Below are positions 29,545 through 42,720 of a DNA stretch of 64,000 nt, piece by piece (the stretch's first letter is position 1; each line of letters starts with the position of its first letter). Below the pieces are notes generated by a model. The model had not been told where the DNA came from, did no database searches, and saw only the letters and a list, made by a program, of their open reading frames with translations. Origin of the DNA: Prunella strophiata (lineage: Eukaryota; Chordata; Aves; Passeriformes; Prunellidae); the NCBI GenBank assembly GCA_036583965.1, contig JAZBQD010000015.1:19224310-19288309 (forward strand), in the 5' to 3' direction. A program made the position numbers and the translations under genes.

Positions 29545-29562
29545 ATATATATATATATATAT
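29545..29562. repeat. AT dinucleotide repeat, 9 units
   Basis: Nine AT units flanked by TGAA and GCATAC. Short microsatellite with no further meaning seen. Confidence 0.95.
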
Positions 29563-30213
29563 GCATACTTATATAAATTGCTTAAATGCTTCTTTTATAT
29601 GAATGTTGTTCAAACACAAGTAACTTTTTTCCATGTAAAATACACTTGTCCTATACAGTGTCATTATTTGATATTGAGCTTTTCAGAGTGCATTATATGG
29701 ATTGTCCCCAGAATAGGAAGAAATAGAAAAAAAGTGTGAGATTTTAAATTATTTAGGTATCAAAGCAGAAAAACTCTCCATTTTCCTAGGCAGCACATTG
29801 AAGTGTCCAATTTGAATTGAGAGAAACAGAAATAAGGAAAATTTCTATGGATGGCAAATATGTTTGTAGGCTGAAAAGAAAGTAATTAAAACACAATAAA
29901 GACATTTGCACTAAAGTAATATAACATATAATTTTGTTCAGGAAAATTGCTTTGTTTCAAAATAAGGTTGCATGTTAAAAGGTGAAAAAACCTCATGTTG
30001 AAATATACAAACACTATCTGTGACAAAAACAAAAGCATCTTGCAGCATTTCAGTATTCAGCATTTCACAAACTTCAGAAAGGAATTCCCCCCAAATGGAA
30101 GTACAGCTCATGTTGGTTCCTGAAATGCTGAAAAGTAAGGAATTAGTGTATTAAGCAGGTTCCTGCAAGTAGAAAATAAAAGCTTCAGTCCAACCTGAAA
30201 AGGATCTTTGCTT

Positions 30214-30233
30214 AAAAAAAAAAAAAAAAAAAA
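30214..30233. repeat. Poly(A) run, 20 bases
   Basis: Twenty A about 180 bp beyond the donor of the RIMS2 exon at 30413, read on the plus strand. In the RIMS2 transcript it is a U20 tract, which could bind U-rich-binding splicing proteins (inference only). Confidence 0.95.
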
Positions 30234-30412
30234 GATTAGTAAATGTTCAGAGTAAAAAAGATAATTGACCATTTTCTTCATTCCACAGAATATTGCTGAT
30301 GAGGCAACTTCAACAGGATCTTCCAATGATTAAACTGTAATACATAAATATTATATTATGTACATTTACTGATAATTTGAGAGAGAGAAAAAAAAAAAAA
30401 TCTAGTTCCTAC

Positions 30413-30654
30413 CAGTTTGGCTGAGCTGTGACGTGCTGCGGCTCTTTCTCGACAGCCCCACGATGGCGACCATCTTTGCACCGATGCTGGAGCGCCTCTT
30501 CTTGCTGCCGCCACCAACGGTGCCCACGGCCGTGTCCGACTGGCTGCCGTCGTTCTTCTCCAGCGTGTACATCTCCCCGCTGATGCTGGTGCTCTTAGTC
30601 ATGTTCTTTCCTGAGATGGCCATCTGTCTGCTTTGCATTTTGGATGTAAAGACA
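30413..30654 (-). CDS. RIMS2: RIMS2 internal exon before the C2B region
   Basis: Second recognised RIM2 exon, 242 bp. The acceptor is CTGACAG, with AG at 30656-30655, and the exon starts TGTC. The T completes AGT (Ser) with the AG left by either upstream exon. The protein reads VFTSKMQSRQMAISGKN, then MTKSTSISGEMYTLEKN, NDGSQSDTAVGTV, a Gly run, and KKRRSSIGAKMVAIVGLSRK, ending SQLSQT. The donor follows ACTG (GTAGGA from 30412), leaving phase 1, as expected if the next residue is the Glu of the conserved SQTE motif. FTSKMQSRQM and GAKMVAIVGLSRKS mark RIM2; RIM1 as I recall it reads SLSAKVVAIVSRRS here. The RRSS motif is a plausible basophilic kinase site (inference). This exon corresponds to the N-terminal part of the short RIM3-gamma protein, so a gamma-type start would lie upstream of it. 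CpG density is much higher than in the flanking intron. The next exon toward C2B was not found in 1-30412. Confidence 0.95.
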
Positions 30655-30656
30655 CT

Positions 30657-30745
30657 GTCAGCCAGTTGACGGATAAACAGTGCAGACAAAGAGTAAAAAG
30701 GGGAAGACAGAAAAGGACAGGTTTCAGATGGAAGGTTTTGGGAGA
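30657..30745 (-). promoter_or_regulatory. Long AG-free zone before the 30654 acceptor
   Basis: Minus strand, 89 nt without AG before the acceptor at 30656-30655. The main pyrimidine tract (CTTTTCTGTCTTCCCC and following T-rich bases) lies well upstream of the acceptor, and the last 25 or so bases are not pyrimidine-rich. This points to a distant branch point, a layout often seen at regulated exons. The same layout occurs at the cassette exon 18.6 kb upstream. Confidence 0.5.
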
Positions 30746-33700
30746 CTAAAGGGTAAAAGCAGCTAATCACACAGGTTGGGTTTGGTTTTAACAGGTAAAA
30801 GGAGAAACCTTAATTCTAGGTTCTTGGTTGGTCCAATTGACTCATCAAAATTGTGTTTTAAATCACAAGCTCTTATTTACTGATTGACTTAAAACTTATT
30901 ACCAGCAAAAGCATACCAAAGAATTATTGCATCCATATATCACATAATCACTTTTTGTTTGGAAAATTTAAGTTCTGCCCTCAATGCTGTGTGCCTCTTC
31001 TTCTCACATACATACACAAAATTAAGCTATATTCCTCTGGGAAACAGACACTTGATTCACTACTGAGATGAAAAGAACATCAGTCTGAAGCCCAGTTTTG
31101 ATTACTATACATTCAGATATTTCAAGGATGTTCTCAGTAATCTGGTTTAGCTCAGTCATTGTACAGTAAGTGAACATCTATAGGTTTTTTCTCCATCTCT
31201 GCATCAACAAATACAGGTACTAGATATGTATTTCACACAACACTTGTCTGTTATGTGGCATAGGTCATCAGTGCTGATAAAATGGAATTCAATTCTAATG
31301 TATCTTTTATACTTGTTTAGAGACTCTGTAAATGTGCTCTATGTGGCTGCATCTGAACTATCTGCTGCAGCATTTCAGGTGTCCCAGGGGAATCTGATCT
31401 ACCAGTGGTCCAGGCTCCGGGACCTTTCCTTTTCTCAGAAATGGAAATATTCACCGATGACAACAGCACTTATCCAAATTTTGCCCTGACATCTAATTGG
31501 TAGGTGTCTGAACAAATATCCAGAACTGGAAGCTCTGGGGTACATGAGGGCCTGAAAATTTATTGAGAATTTTCTATTTCAATGAAGTTCTTGCATAGAA
31601 CTTGGACTTTTATTATTCTTTTCAGTACAGTGATTCTCACCAAAAAGTCCCATGATATGCCACTTTAAACAATCCACAAAACCATGGAATATTTCTGGAA
31701 CCCAGGAGAAATTATTTTTTTTTTTATTAAATCGCCAATATATAAAGGCTAAAATGAATATTTTTGTTTCTTAAACAGATTTTCAAATACATGCAAAAGC
31801 TGTTGCTAGAGCTTTAGTGTTCAGCAAATGTCTCTAGAACAAATTTTTCTGAGTTTACAAAAAGTATATACTCCTTTTCCCTTACCTATAATAGCCTGAA
31901 ATCTATTTCATAAAAGGAATGGCATTATTGTTTATTTATGAAGACTTTGCAGTACATATTCTGTCAGTAACTTATCTATGGAATTAACACAGTGCCCTCA
32001 AAATTAAATGAAGACTTATAGCTTAGCCAGAACCCAGAGAAAGCTAAGAGCTAGGTTCATACAGAAGACCTTTACCATTGAAAAAATACCGAGTGTACTT
32101 CTCAGGGAAGTTACAAGGGAAAATATGAATGAGAGTTTGGATCAGCAGATGGAGAAGCACAAAGCAAAGCTGAGAGAGAGCCACAGTGGCCTTGCCTGGA
32201 CACAGTGGTAACCTGAAAGCTTTTTTTTTTACCCTCTTGTAGCTCTCTTTGTTATATGTTAGTACACACTGACTCTCATTAGTACGTTTATCACCAAGGG
32301 AGGAGTGGGATAGGATGTGGGTAAAGAGGAAGGCAGGGAATCAGTAAAAGAGAATTTGTATTTCTGCGTCTTATTAGCATTGTGTTAACTTGCTAGATGA
32401 TAACATCACATGCTGTATTTTTTATCAAACACCTCTAAGAATTCAGTCAAAGAAAACAGATGACACAAAAACTAGTCCTCAGTTTCAACATTATCTTGCA
32501 GGTTAAAAATACTAGAGGTCTAGAAGCAACATGGCTGTGAAGAGCTAGTATCTTCAACTTTATCTTAAGTAAAATTTAACAAGAATCAGAAAATTAGAGC
32601 CCCTTATCCAGTAATGCTATTTTTAATCCAAGTTCTCAAAGGAAATATTATTAATGTGTGCTTTCAGTACAGGTCTCTCTCTTTTCAGTATTTTTTAAAA
32701 TCAGATAAAATTTGACAGAGCAGTAGGAAACTAAAGCTATTTAGTTTCTAAAACTGTTTGGAAAACAGATCCCTGGACACAGATCTTATGCATGCCTCTT
32801 TGGGGAAGATTGCAGAAGAAGTCATAGAATCTCTCCTAGTGGAAGCTCATTCACAGATACAGGCTGGTGGGGGAAGTAAGTTTTTCACTGCTTGCAGACC
32901 AGTGATCAATTTTTCAGTGATCAATTTTTTCAAAAACAATACCCAGAAAATCAGTGAGTTCCTGTCATATGGAAAACAGTAATTAATGCCTTGTTTTATA
33001 AGTGATATTACCATTCAATAAAGTCCTATGTCATCAGTGGGAAAAAAAATATTCTGCATTTTAATATAGAAGTTACACAGAAGGAAAAGTCACCATTTCC
33101 TGAGTTGAATGTGCCTTTGAGGTGCTTTTTTGTGTCCTTTCCAAGATGTAGCATTCTACTTAAGTGGACTGGCATTACAATAGTTGCCCTTATTAAAGAA
33201 ATCAGTGTGTTTGAAAAGGCTGGTCACTACAGTTTCACTGTGCAGTTAGCTATGAAAGTATTATGATTTGCTAAAGTTTGCTTCTTGGCTGCTGTCTAAA
33301 GGTTTCTGTATCACAAAATGTTTTGCTGTGTAGCCCTGCCAGTAATGATGTAGACTTCAGTCAGACACCTTCTCTTGGCCAAACTTTTGAGAAAGGTAGG
33401 AAAGGGAATTCAAATGAGGAGAAAGGGATTTAGATTTAAGTGGATGTGCCAAATACTAGTACAAATGTCTGATACTCAAAATTCATTCACAAACCTCTAT
33501 TTCTTTTTTCCCAGTCAAGATCTAAAACTATTTTCTTCAATTAAAGGCTTGGGGTTTTTCTCCTTCTCTAAAAGCAGCAGAGAATATATCTTTGCTACAG
33601 TCCTAACCAGCAAACAGCCCTTGGAGAAAACCATCCCATAGAAGGGACTTTGGTTTTTTTGCAATTCCTCTCTTAGCAAAAAAGCTTTGAGAAATGCATA

Positions 33701-34680
33701 CTAGGAGAGTTATGAGTGGTTTATAGTGCCTCAAAATGAACCTAGAGTGGTCATGAGCACTTCCTTCATCAGCATTCTGAATCCTTTCTGGCCATCTAAA
33801 CCCTCATTCACTAATTTTTCTTGGCAGATACTTGATACCCTCTCCAGTAGAAGCCATCCTTCTACCCAGCCTGCCTTTTGACAGTGCCACAAATGGATCA
33901 TTCTCAGAAAAACTGGGTGTTGTATGTCAGATTTGGCTCCTTTTTCAGGTAATAGAAATGTTGACCTCAGAGTAAAATTTAGAAAGTAAATCATACAACC
34001 TTTTTCCTTCACAGGAAACAGAAATTACTGGAAGTTTTCTTTATATGTACATATACACAAACCTAATCTCACACACATCCAGTTAAATAAGTTCAACAAT
34101 ATTTTAAAACAGACAATATATAAAATTAATTTATGAAATTGTATGAGTTAATGAATAGATATGCAGTAAAAATAGGGTTCTCAAAGTGTTTTATAAGATA
34201 ATAATTTTAAAAATAGTCCTCAGCAAAGAAAATGTACAGCCAGATGCTGGAGGGAGAGGAGAATAAAATAAAGGGGGGGATAACATAATCATCATTTTCA
34301 AATAATATTTAATATGAAATAATAACATAATAATACTATTATTAGAACCAAAATAAGAAGAAAATCAGCACACAACCCCAGCTGTGTGGCAGCCCACAGC
34401 CTACAGCAAGAGCAGAGTGAAGGTGGCAGCCAGGCTATTGCCTTTGGCTTAACAGGACCAAACTATCAAGAAGAACAGGATGAAGGGCAAAGCTCACACA
34501 GGAACCTTGCTTCCTGCACTATCCCAAAATCCAGGAAGCCTCTTGAGGAAACCAAGAGCTGTAGATAGGTCTAAGTGTAAACATCTTTTCAGACACTTCA
34601 GTTTTCCAGTGAAAAAAGAAAAAGGAAAGATGCATAAATTTTAGAGGAACACATTCTCAAAGCTAAAGCAGAAAGTCCTT

Positions 34681-34703
34681 AAAAAAAAAAAAAAAAAAAA
34701 AAA
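34681..34703. repeat. Poly(A) run, 23 bases
   Basis: Twenty-three A just upstream of the CR1 copy at 34850-35717. CR1 elements do not end in poly(A), so the run is not the tail of that element. Confidence 0.95.
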
Positions 34704-34849
34704 GACATCTATATAGGTTTGTAATTTAAAGCCAATGGTGGAGTATGAGTCCTAGCCATGAAATAGTATTCTTAAAAATAAAATATGTTAGCCAGCTGAG
34801 GAGAGTCAAACAGACAGATACCTGTGATGTCAAAGGTATTCTAAAGTTT

Positions 34850-35717
34850 CTCCAAATCTATACTAGATTAGGAGAAGCTCCTGACTCTCTTGAACACAGA
34901 GAGGCTCAGCAGAGAGCCTTTGACAAATTAGAGGTCTGGGAAACCACCAACCATGTGAAATTTAACAAAGACAAGTGCTGGATTCTGCACCTGGGATGAG
35001 GATTCTATGTACAGACTGGGAAACGAGTCTGGAGACCAGCACCACAAAAAGGGACCTGGGGGTCACAGGCAAGTTGTCCATGAGCCAGCAGAGCCCTGGC
35101 AGCCAGGAGGGCCAAGAGTGTCCTGGGGGCATCAGGCACAGCATCACCAGCTGGGCAAGGGAGGGGATTGTCCTGCTCTGCTCTGCTCTGGGGCAGCCTC
35201 ACCTCAAGTCCTGGTGGCAAATTTGGGCAGCACAACATAAGAAGGATATAAAAGCATTAGAGGGCACCCAAATGATGGCAAGGAACATGGTGAAGGGCCT
35301 TGAGGGGAAGACATATGAGCAGCAGATCAGGTTACTTGGTCTGTTCACTCTGGAGGAGACTGAGAGGAGACCTCATTGCAATCTGGATCTTCCTTGCAAT
35401 GGGAGGAGGAGAGGCAGGCATGGATCTCTTCTCTGTGGTTCCAGTGACAGGACCCGAGGGAATGGCCTAAAGCCATGTCAGGGGAGGTTTAAGTTGGACA
35501 GTAGATAAAGGTTGTTCACCCAGAGGGTGGATGGCCACTGGAACAAGCTTACTGGGGAAGTGGTCACAGCACCAGCCTGACAGAGTTCAAGAAGTGTTTG
35601 GACAGTGCTGTTACAGACACATGGTGTGATTCTTGGAGCTGTTCTGTGCAGGGCCAGGAGTTGGACTTCTATGATGATTTTGGGTAGCCTTCCAACTCAG
35701 GAGATTCTATGATTCTG
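34850..35717 (+). mobile_element. CR1 retrotransposon, 3' part of ORF2 and tail
   Basis: Longest CR1 copy in the window, plus strand. The first part encodes the end of the ORF2 reverse-transcriptase region: AFDKLEVWETTNHVKFNKDK followed by CWILHLG, then in a shifted frame KRDLGVTGKLSMSQQ, GIRHSITSWAREGIVLLCSA, MARNMVKGLEGKTYEQQIR, LLGLFTLEETE and [11 protein letters not shown] frame change near 34999 and stop codons show that it is dead. The 3' end has CAGGGCCAGGAGTTGGACTT and finishes with ATTCTATGATTCTG, the CR1 terminal repeat, at 35703-35717. The 5' end is truncated; the left limit is approximate. A run of 23 A lies just upstream (34681-34703). Confidence 0.93.
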
Positions 35718-38700
35718 TTAAATTTAATATGGTCCTGGTAGCCAATGAAGAGTTCTATGCCACACCTGGAGCAGTTAATCAAATGTGTTAAGCCTGTTCT
35801 CTGGCCTTGACAGCCTGCATACACACAGCAGGCTAGCTTACACTAGCTTACATCCTTCCCAAAACAGGGTTTTATCAGGCATCCTGCACAGAGGGAAACT
35901 GACCCCAATTTATGCCATCTCCTGATCTGAGTCAGGGGCACCTTATCAGTGTGTCCAGCACAAAGCTAAGCCAAAGAGAACACAAGCTTCTTCAAACAAT
36001 ATATATGATCAAGACTATGTCCTGGCTCTATTTTGCTTACTGGTCTAGACATAGCCTTGAATTCCTTGATGAGATTAGAAACCTCAGATTGTTTTCAAAT
36101 TGTGATATTCAACAGCCCGATTCTGGCCCATAAGCTTTTCCTGAATGCTTTTAAAGGAAAACAGTAAGCAACTATAAAACTGCTGCTCAAACACAGCCTT
36201 CTGGAATTGCAGTGTTAAGGTTTTGGATTTCTTAAAGGCATTAATCTTCACTGTCTTTTGCAGAGACTCACCTGTTTTCAAAACTGAGAGTGTAATTATT
36301 GTCTGGTAAATATGTGCTTTCAAAGTCTTCCAGACTCTTACTACAGCAGATAATCAGAAATGATCTGGTTTTTCTCTCCAGTTTGTCAATATTTGTACTG
36401 AATTACAGAAAGATCAGGAAACACTGCCAGAGAAACTTCCAAAAACCAAAAAAGTATTAGAATTGGCTACTTGGAAAACAATTCTTTCTGAATTGTTGCA
36501 TAGCCAGAGAGGAATTCCATAAAGTGCCTAAGGAAACCCCCACAGAAGAGAGTAGAGAAATAGGTCTCACAAGAAGATCTTTGAGTTAGTCTTGGTATCT
36601 CCTGCTTTAGGCAGACCATTCCCTTGATATCTGACCAAGATGGAAAGAAACTGTTGTGAGGTTTGGGTTAAGGAGAGGGAAGATTTCACAGTGCAAAAGA
36701 ATCTGCCTGTCCTAAAGGCAGTGAAACTGATTTGAAGCCACTTCACCTGGGAGAGTATATGGCTTGTAACTCTTGCACTGGGTAAGATGGACTGCACTGT
36801 GGGCAAATGTTCTAGATCCTAAACAGGTTCCAGATAAAATCTTGGTTTATTCAATATTTTTGGATCCTAGGTAGTAAAAAACAAGTCAGAAGCTTCATCC
36901 TACCTCTCTAAGTTTCTGATGGACTTGAAAGCACTTAATAATCTTACAAGAAAATATTAGTTTTAGAACTATTTGATACTATTTTTGGCTGTTATATTTT
37001 CCATGAAGCAGGTGCAGACACAATAAATGCTCATTGCAGCATATATACTAAATGGAAAATCTCGTTCTGTTGCCATAGATAAAAACCTGCAGTCTTTGGC
37101 TGCATGTTTTGAATAAGTTGCAGAGTTGGAAGGCACTGTGGTCAGATTCCTGTCTACAGAAACAGAAATATTTTCTAAAAACTGGCTGATTCATAAAGTA
37201 AGTGCTAAATTTCATCATGAATCCTTTGTTTAGGCCAGAAAACAAAAAAAAGCTCACCCCAAAATACAAACTAAAAACCCCATGCTGATATCCCAATACA
37301 TCTGCCAGCTCAAAATAAGTCTCAGTGACAGAAACCCCAGAGCTGCCACTCAGCTTCCTCTTCCCTCTTCACTAACCTGGTAAGTTCTGCAGTAGTAATG
37401 ATTTATAAAACCATCTTTTAAATCAGGCCCTGGCTCTGAACCTCACCAGTCTGTGGCAGAAAGCAGCACAGGGAGCAGTACAGAATCCTTATACACAGTG
37501 ACTTTGAAATCACTAACTAATTACAAAGAATATCACTTATTCTACAAAGACTAAGACCTTATCTGTTTCAATGACTGATAGACTAAAACTATTGTGAAAA
37601 ACTTCACTTATCAATGAATACACTTGAAATGAAATGAAAACCAGTGTTATGAAGTACAGGCATTTTTCCAATCTACAATGCTGTTAATGCTTTGAAATGT
37701 GAAGGAGAAGATATCAATACAATCCATTGTACTATGTATTGTTGGTAGGATTTTTGAGGATGCTGATTGTATTTTTCAGTTGTCTTTACAGCAGTATTGG
37801 AAATCACAACTTGTAATCTCATTGCTCTGCCATAAACATATGTATCAGAGAATTAGATTTAGACAAGTCATTTGGCAGACCATGCAGATTTCTTTATTTC
37901 TTTATTTTAAAGTCAAAGCAAAATTAATATTATTGCTTTCCAGCTCTGTTAATGATCCCTAATGAAAATAAGGCATCTATAATAGTGAAAATCCACGTTG
38001 CCAAGTGTGTACAGCTGTGGGCTGTGATGTCCTAGGGAATGGATTTTAACAATTTTTCAGTTGTTGTGAAAGATATTTACTAATATATGTCTCCTGTGAG
38101 ACTGGAAGACCCACTGAAGACTTTGTTTACTGCTTTTTACAAGCAGGAGATGAATTTTAATGCCATTCATAATGGACCTGTTAACTCAATCAGAGATGCT
38201 CTTATTTCATTAATTTACTGAAGAAATTTAACAAAACCAGCATTATGGGGACAGCTGTGATGTAGGAAATAGCATTTCCATGGGAACAATGCTTCTGGCC
38301 AATACATGAACTCGTCTGCCAATTCACATCCAAGAGAGACACTGCAGGTTCAAAATTATAATGACTCAGTCTCTGGAGATCCACTTGGTCAAAAATTATT
38401 CTATTAACTTATTGGTGGTATAAATCTCTAATAGCTACTGGAGTAACTTAATTATTAGATTTATTTTATTGAAATTATAACAAGAAAGTTGGGGGGAAAA
38501 ATAGAGCAGTCTTCATAATCTATTTTGTTATGTACATTGCTTTTCAAATAAAACTAGTGGCCACATGTTTAACTATAAGTAGCAATATTTTGATATGAAA
38601 TTTCTTTTTTCAAAGGTCTCTTTCATTACAAATCATTAATACCTCACCTGCTACAGTACATAGGTTGACTTCGAGCTGTATTTCCCCCTTTCTGGTAAAG

Positions 38701-41700
38701 CTGTCCACACTGCTTTATTATTATAAATTAATGGAAGTATAACTTCTTCCATGATCTCTCTAGCAAAATTTTTTCAAATAGGAACAAATGGCAAAATCAT
38801 TTGGGATCAGGGCATTAGATTATTTACAAATCATAGCCACAGCAAATGAATTATACAGAAAAAACACTGTAACAGCTAGCAGTTTCCAAATGCTAGCAGT
38901 TGAATTATACACAGAGCTTCAGAGATTTTTGATAAAATTTCTCACTTTCTCTGATAGAACAATTGGCTACTTTAAAAAATAAAAATACATTTGATATTTT
39001 AATTTAAATTGCAGTTATAATGAATATTATATTAATATTCATCTAGTGTCAATACATTTTCAAGTTTTTCTCTACAAAGTTACAGAAAAGCTTTATTACC
39101 CCGCTAACAGTAATGAATCTTTGATGAAATCCCTTTCTTTGATACAGTGAACTAAACCAGTTCTCTACTCTGTGTGGATACAAAAAAGAGTCTAGTAAGA
39201 AAATTAATTGAGGTCTAGAAGTCTTGCATTAGTCAGCTGTCATATTCATTGGTAATAGAAAAGTCCACATGAGTTCTGAAGGTTTGGCAATAAAGTACAT
39301 TGCAGTCAAGGACTGAGCTTTGAATAACATCCAAATTCTTTGAGTTTAGAAATCTTCGTTAACCCCACCTGCCAAAGAAGCAGTTTGTAAAAGCTGGGTA
39401 CCAACTAGCTTGCTAAATTAAAACTGATCATGAGCAACCTGATTTAATCGAGACTGGTCTCTTGCAGAAATGCACCTTGCATGTACTTGATCTGAAAATT
39501 AAATGTTGTGTGCCTGCTCCAACCTGCTGTTTAATTAGTCTTCCAACAGGGAGGGAGGAGAGGGCCCAGTTTTCTGTATTTACACTGCTGTGTCACAATC
39601 TACACTGCAAACTTGCTTAGTGCTGCTCAGTGTTGTTTCTTGAAGGGCCTGAATAGAGCTCTATGAAATGAAAAGTAAGCAGTGAATTGCTAAACCAGAC
39701 ATTAAATCCAAGTATGTGTTCCCAGACCTCAAATCACCAGAGAAATAATGTAAAATTGAGTCAGGAAAGGGAGAAAAATTTCAGACTTGAAGACTGAAAT
39801 GCTTGAAAATATACAGAAATAAGAGACATCATGTTTTGTCTGAGGGTAAGAAGTACCATGATTTATCATCTTGCTAAACTGAAATTGCTGTGAGGGAGAT
39901 TCACGTATTTAGAAAATTCACTAACAGTCAGAAAACTTTGGAAGATAGACATAGGGGAACTAGACAAGATGCACAACCCAGATTACATTAAGAGAAAAAT
40001 CACATAATACACAGGGAAGAGCCAAATGTCTTGAAAGGGCTTTGTTTAAATAAATTGCTGTCAGCAATATGGATCTCACTATAGCTGCATCTATACTTCA
40101 CTCATGAAAGACTGTATTTCTTTGATTAGTACTGCACAAAGGGAATATGCTCAGGCTCATTTTAATGCTTATGTGCATGTATGTGGCAGTGACTGTCTAA
40201 AGAATAAAACAACTCTAACATTTCCTTCATCCTTGTAAATTCAGGTTGCTTGAGGACTCTGAAAAATCAGGGTCAGAATAGGCACTGCTAACATCTCCAA
40301 AACTCATAGCATGTCTCTGAATTGATCTTCTGGGAATGGGAACTAAATGGACACGAGCAAGAGATCTGAAGCCGTAATTACTTCAACCAAAGAGACATTA
40401 TCTGGGACATCATGATCTTGCCTGTCTGACTTCTGTCACTTTGACAAAATGACTTTGAGTCACTTTTGGTCTCTGGGGGAAATTATAAAAGCATACAGAA
40501 AACTTAAGACCATCATAAAAAAGAAAATGTGAGGAAAGGTGTCTCGCATCTTTCTGAACACGAGCCTGAAACCTTTGTTTTTCTGAGCTGGAGAAGGCAG
40601 GTCTATCACAAAATGTCCCTGCTGAGACAATGTGTACATGGCACACACATTGTACATGGCACACCATGCAGATTTGAAGCAGCTTTCCTCTTTTTTACCT
40701 TGGGCCTTCCATAGGAATCGTGTTTCTGTCATGGCTACTGTCTGGGAAGTGCTGGGCTCTCAGTGGTGTTTGTAAGGAAATTTGATTTCCTGCTAGGGGA
40801 ATCAATGATGACACATCTCCCACCTTGTTTAGCTATCACCTTATGGACTTTAGTAGAAGTATGAATAGTGAAACAGGTGCAGTGAAATTACTGAAAATGT
40901 TTAAATGTTTGGTCAAAAACCATTAAAAACAGATATATGGGCAATGCCAACCACTGGAGCACTATCTTTCCATAGCTATTAAGCACACAGTAGTAAGACC
41001 AGCACTTTTTTATCCTTAGTTAAAGTACAGTACTTGCTAGATGGGCCTGGCAATGTGTTTCAAAGGCAATAGCACAAATCCAGCAACTGCATTTTAGAAA
41101 TACTTCTAAGAAGTAACATGAAGGAGTTTATGTTTGCTTCTCAGAAGGCTAAATGATAAGCTTAATGAATTATTTTCAATGAAGTACATTTTTAGGAATA
41201 TGTATTAATTTTACAGAATCTTCTATTAAAATAATACTCAGGTAAAAAGAGAGAAAAGATGGCATCACTAAGACAGAGCCATATCTGTCCAATCATAATG
41301 TCCAAAAAAGAAAAGCCTTATAAGCTTCAATATTCAATCCCTTGTTTTTATAAGTTTCTACACCACTTCTAGTTTTTGCTGTTGCTATTCTTATCACCAG
41401 ATCTGTTGTGCTCAGTCCTGTACAAATAAAGATTTTAAAAGTCTGTCTATTGAAAACCTTATGATTCAATCTAGCTTTATATATTTTCAGAAAAATAATC
41501 TTTTTATAACACACTTAAAAGTGCAAAAACTAATTTCAACATTTATATTTGCTGCAAACCCTCATTTTAATTTTTTCCTTCATCTCTGCTTCCTTGCATG
41601 TCTACAGGGCTTTCTCCCTTGCATTTCTTGTGGTTTTGTTTTGTTTAAACTACTGATGCACAGTTTTTAAATAAACTTTAGTTACAGGAGTGCATCAGTG

Positions 41701-42720
41701 CTTTATGGATCACAGGTCATAGCTGAATCAACAGAAATAAAAGTGCAGGTTTCATTTCATGGAGAGGGAAGTACTCTCAAAGATATTGCATTGCAGTCAA
41801 AGTAAAAATGTCTGAGTTCCCTGCTGGATGCCTTATATCAAAGCTGCAGACTGTTTCAAATGACTTATTTTTACTGTTCACCTGTTACTAATGTGTACTT
41901 CCAAATTCATCAATTTATTTTATCCCAGAGTATCAAAATGAATTTACTAACTGTAAAAAAGCCTATATGTCTTTTGTATTTAGTCCAAAGTAACAGGAGA
42001 AAATAAGTCTCCAAGGGTTTCTATAGACAGTGACAAATAACTTAGAAACAGGTGACTTTACTAGATTTCTTAAATTATTTTTATTCTATTCTCAGTATAG
42101 ATTTCATAATAAATATATTTGTTCATATAATTCTGTTTGGAACCATTGATCTTCTGCATATTATTCCATAATATTTTTCCAGAAGCTACAGATAATTTTC
42201 TTCTAAATGTCATCTACGAAAATGTAAGAAAACAAATGGCCAAATTATTGTCTATGTGAGTTGGTACATACCCAGTAGCACTATGAATTTATAGCCTTTG
42301 AATATTTGCCTTTCTGTAGAAAATCAAAGATAAAAATCTTATATTAAAAAGTAGTGGCTTTGAATTTATGCTTCAAACAGGCAAGAGTTTTTCATAAACT
42401 CCTAACAGATTCCACACAGATCAATAACACTAGGAAAATTTTACTGAAAAAACCTTTCTTTTTGAGTCCTCTATTTTTAAAGACACAGACTGGCAATATG
42501 TAAGCAGCTCTGCTTATCTAGTCATAAGAGTGCAGAAGAGTTATGTTAGAAAGACACAAAATAAAGTTTCTGCTTCTTGTTCAAGGACCCAGTGCATCCC
42601 ACCTGCCCCAATTACCTGGATAATGCAACATTTTGCAGCTGAAAGGAGCTGGTGAACATTGCACTGCAACCTGCCATTCTCAGTCCAGGAATGGCAAGAT
42701 CACTTTGTTGAAAAAGTTGA

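Larger units (their letters stand above)
1..30412 (-). other. RIMS2: RIMS2 intron, downstream side
   Basis: Non-coding by every sign I can read: AT-rich, CpG-poor, only short open frames in all six frames, no recognised protein similarity except CR1 remnants. I looked for the next RIM2 exon (KKLRSTVQRSTETG region) and did not see it, so the intron probably runs past base 1. Contents beyond the separately listed elements: T16 and A12 runs facing each other at 1221-1264, a pyrimidine-rich stretch at about 17220-17730 of unknown nature, and an AT-rich palindromic patch near 17040-17140. The stretches 2411-5487, 5831-17200 and 17800-27700 otherwise hold nothing I can name apart from the short repeats listed separately. 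Confidence 0.7.

Noticed and set aside
34975..35508. 177-codon plus-strand frame
   Set aside because: It is the decayed end of CR1 ORF2, frame-shifted against the part just upstream; not a host gene.
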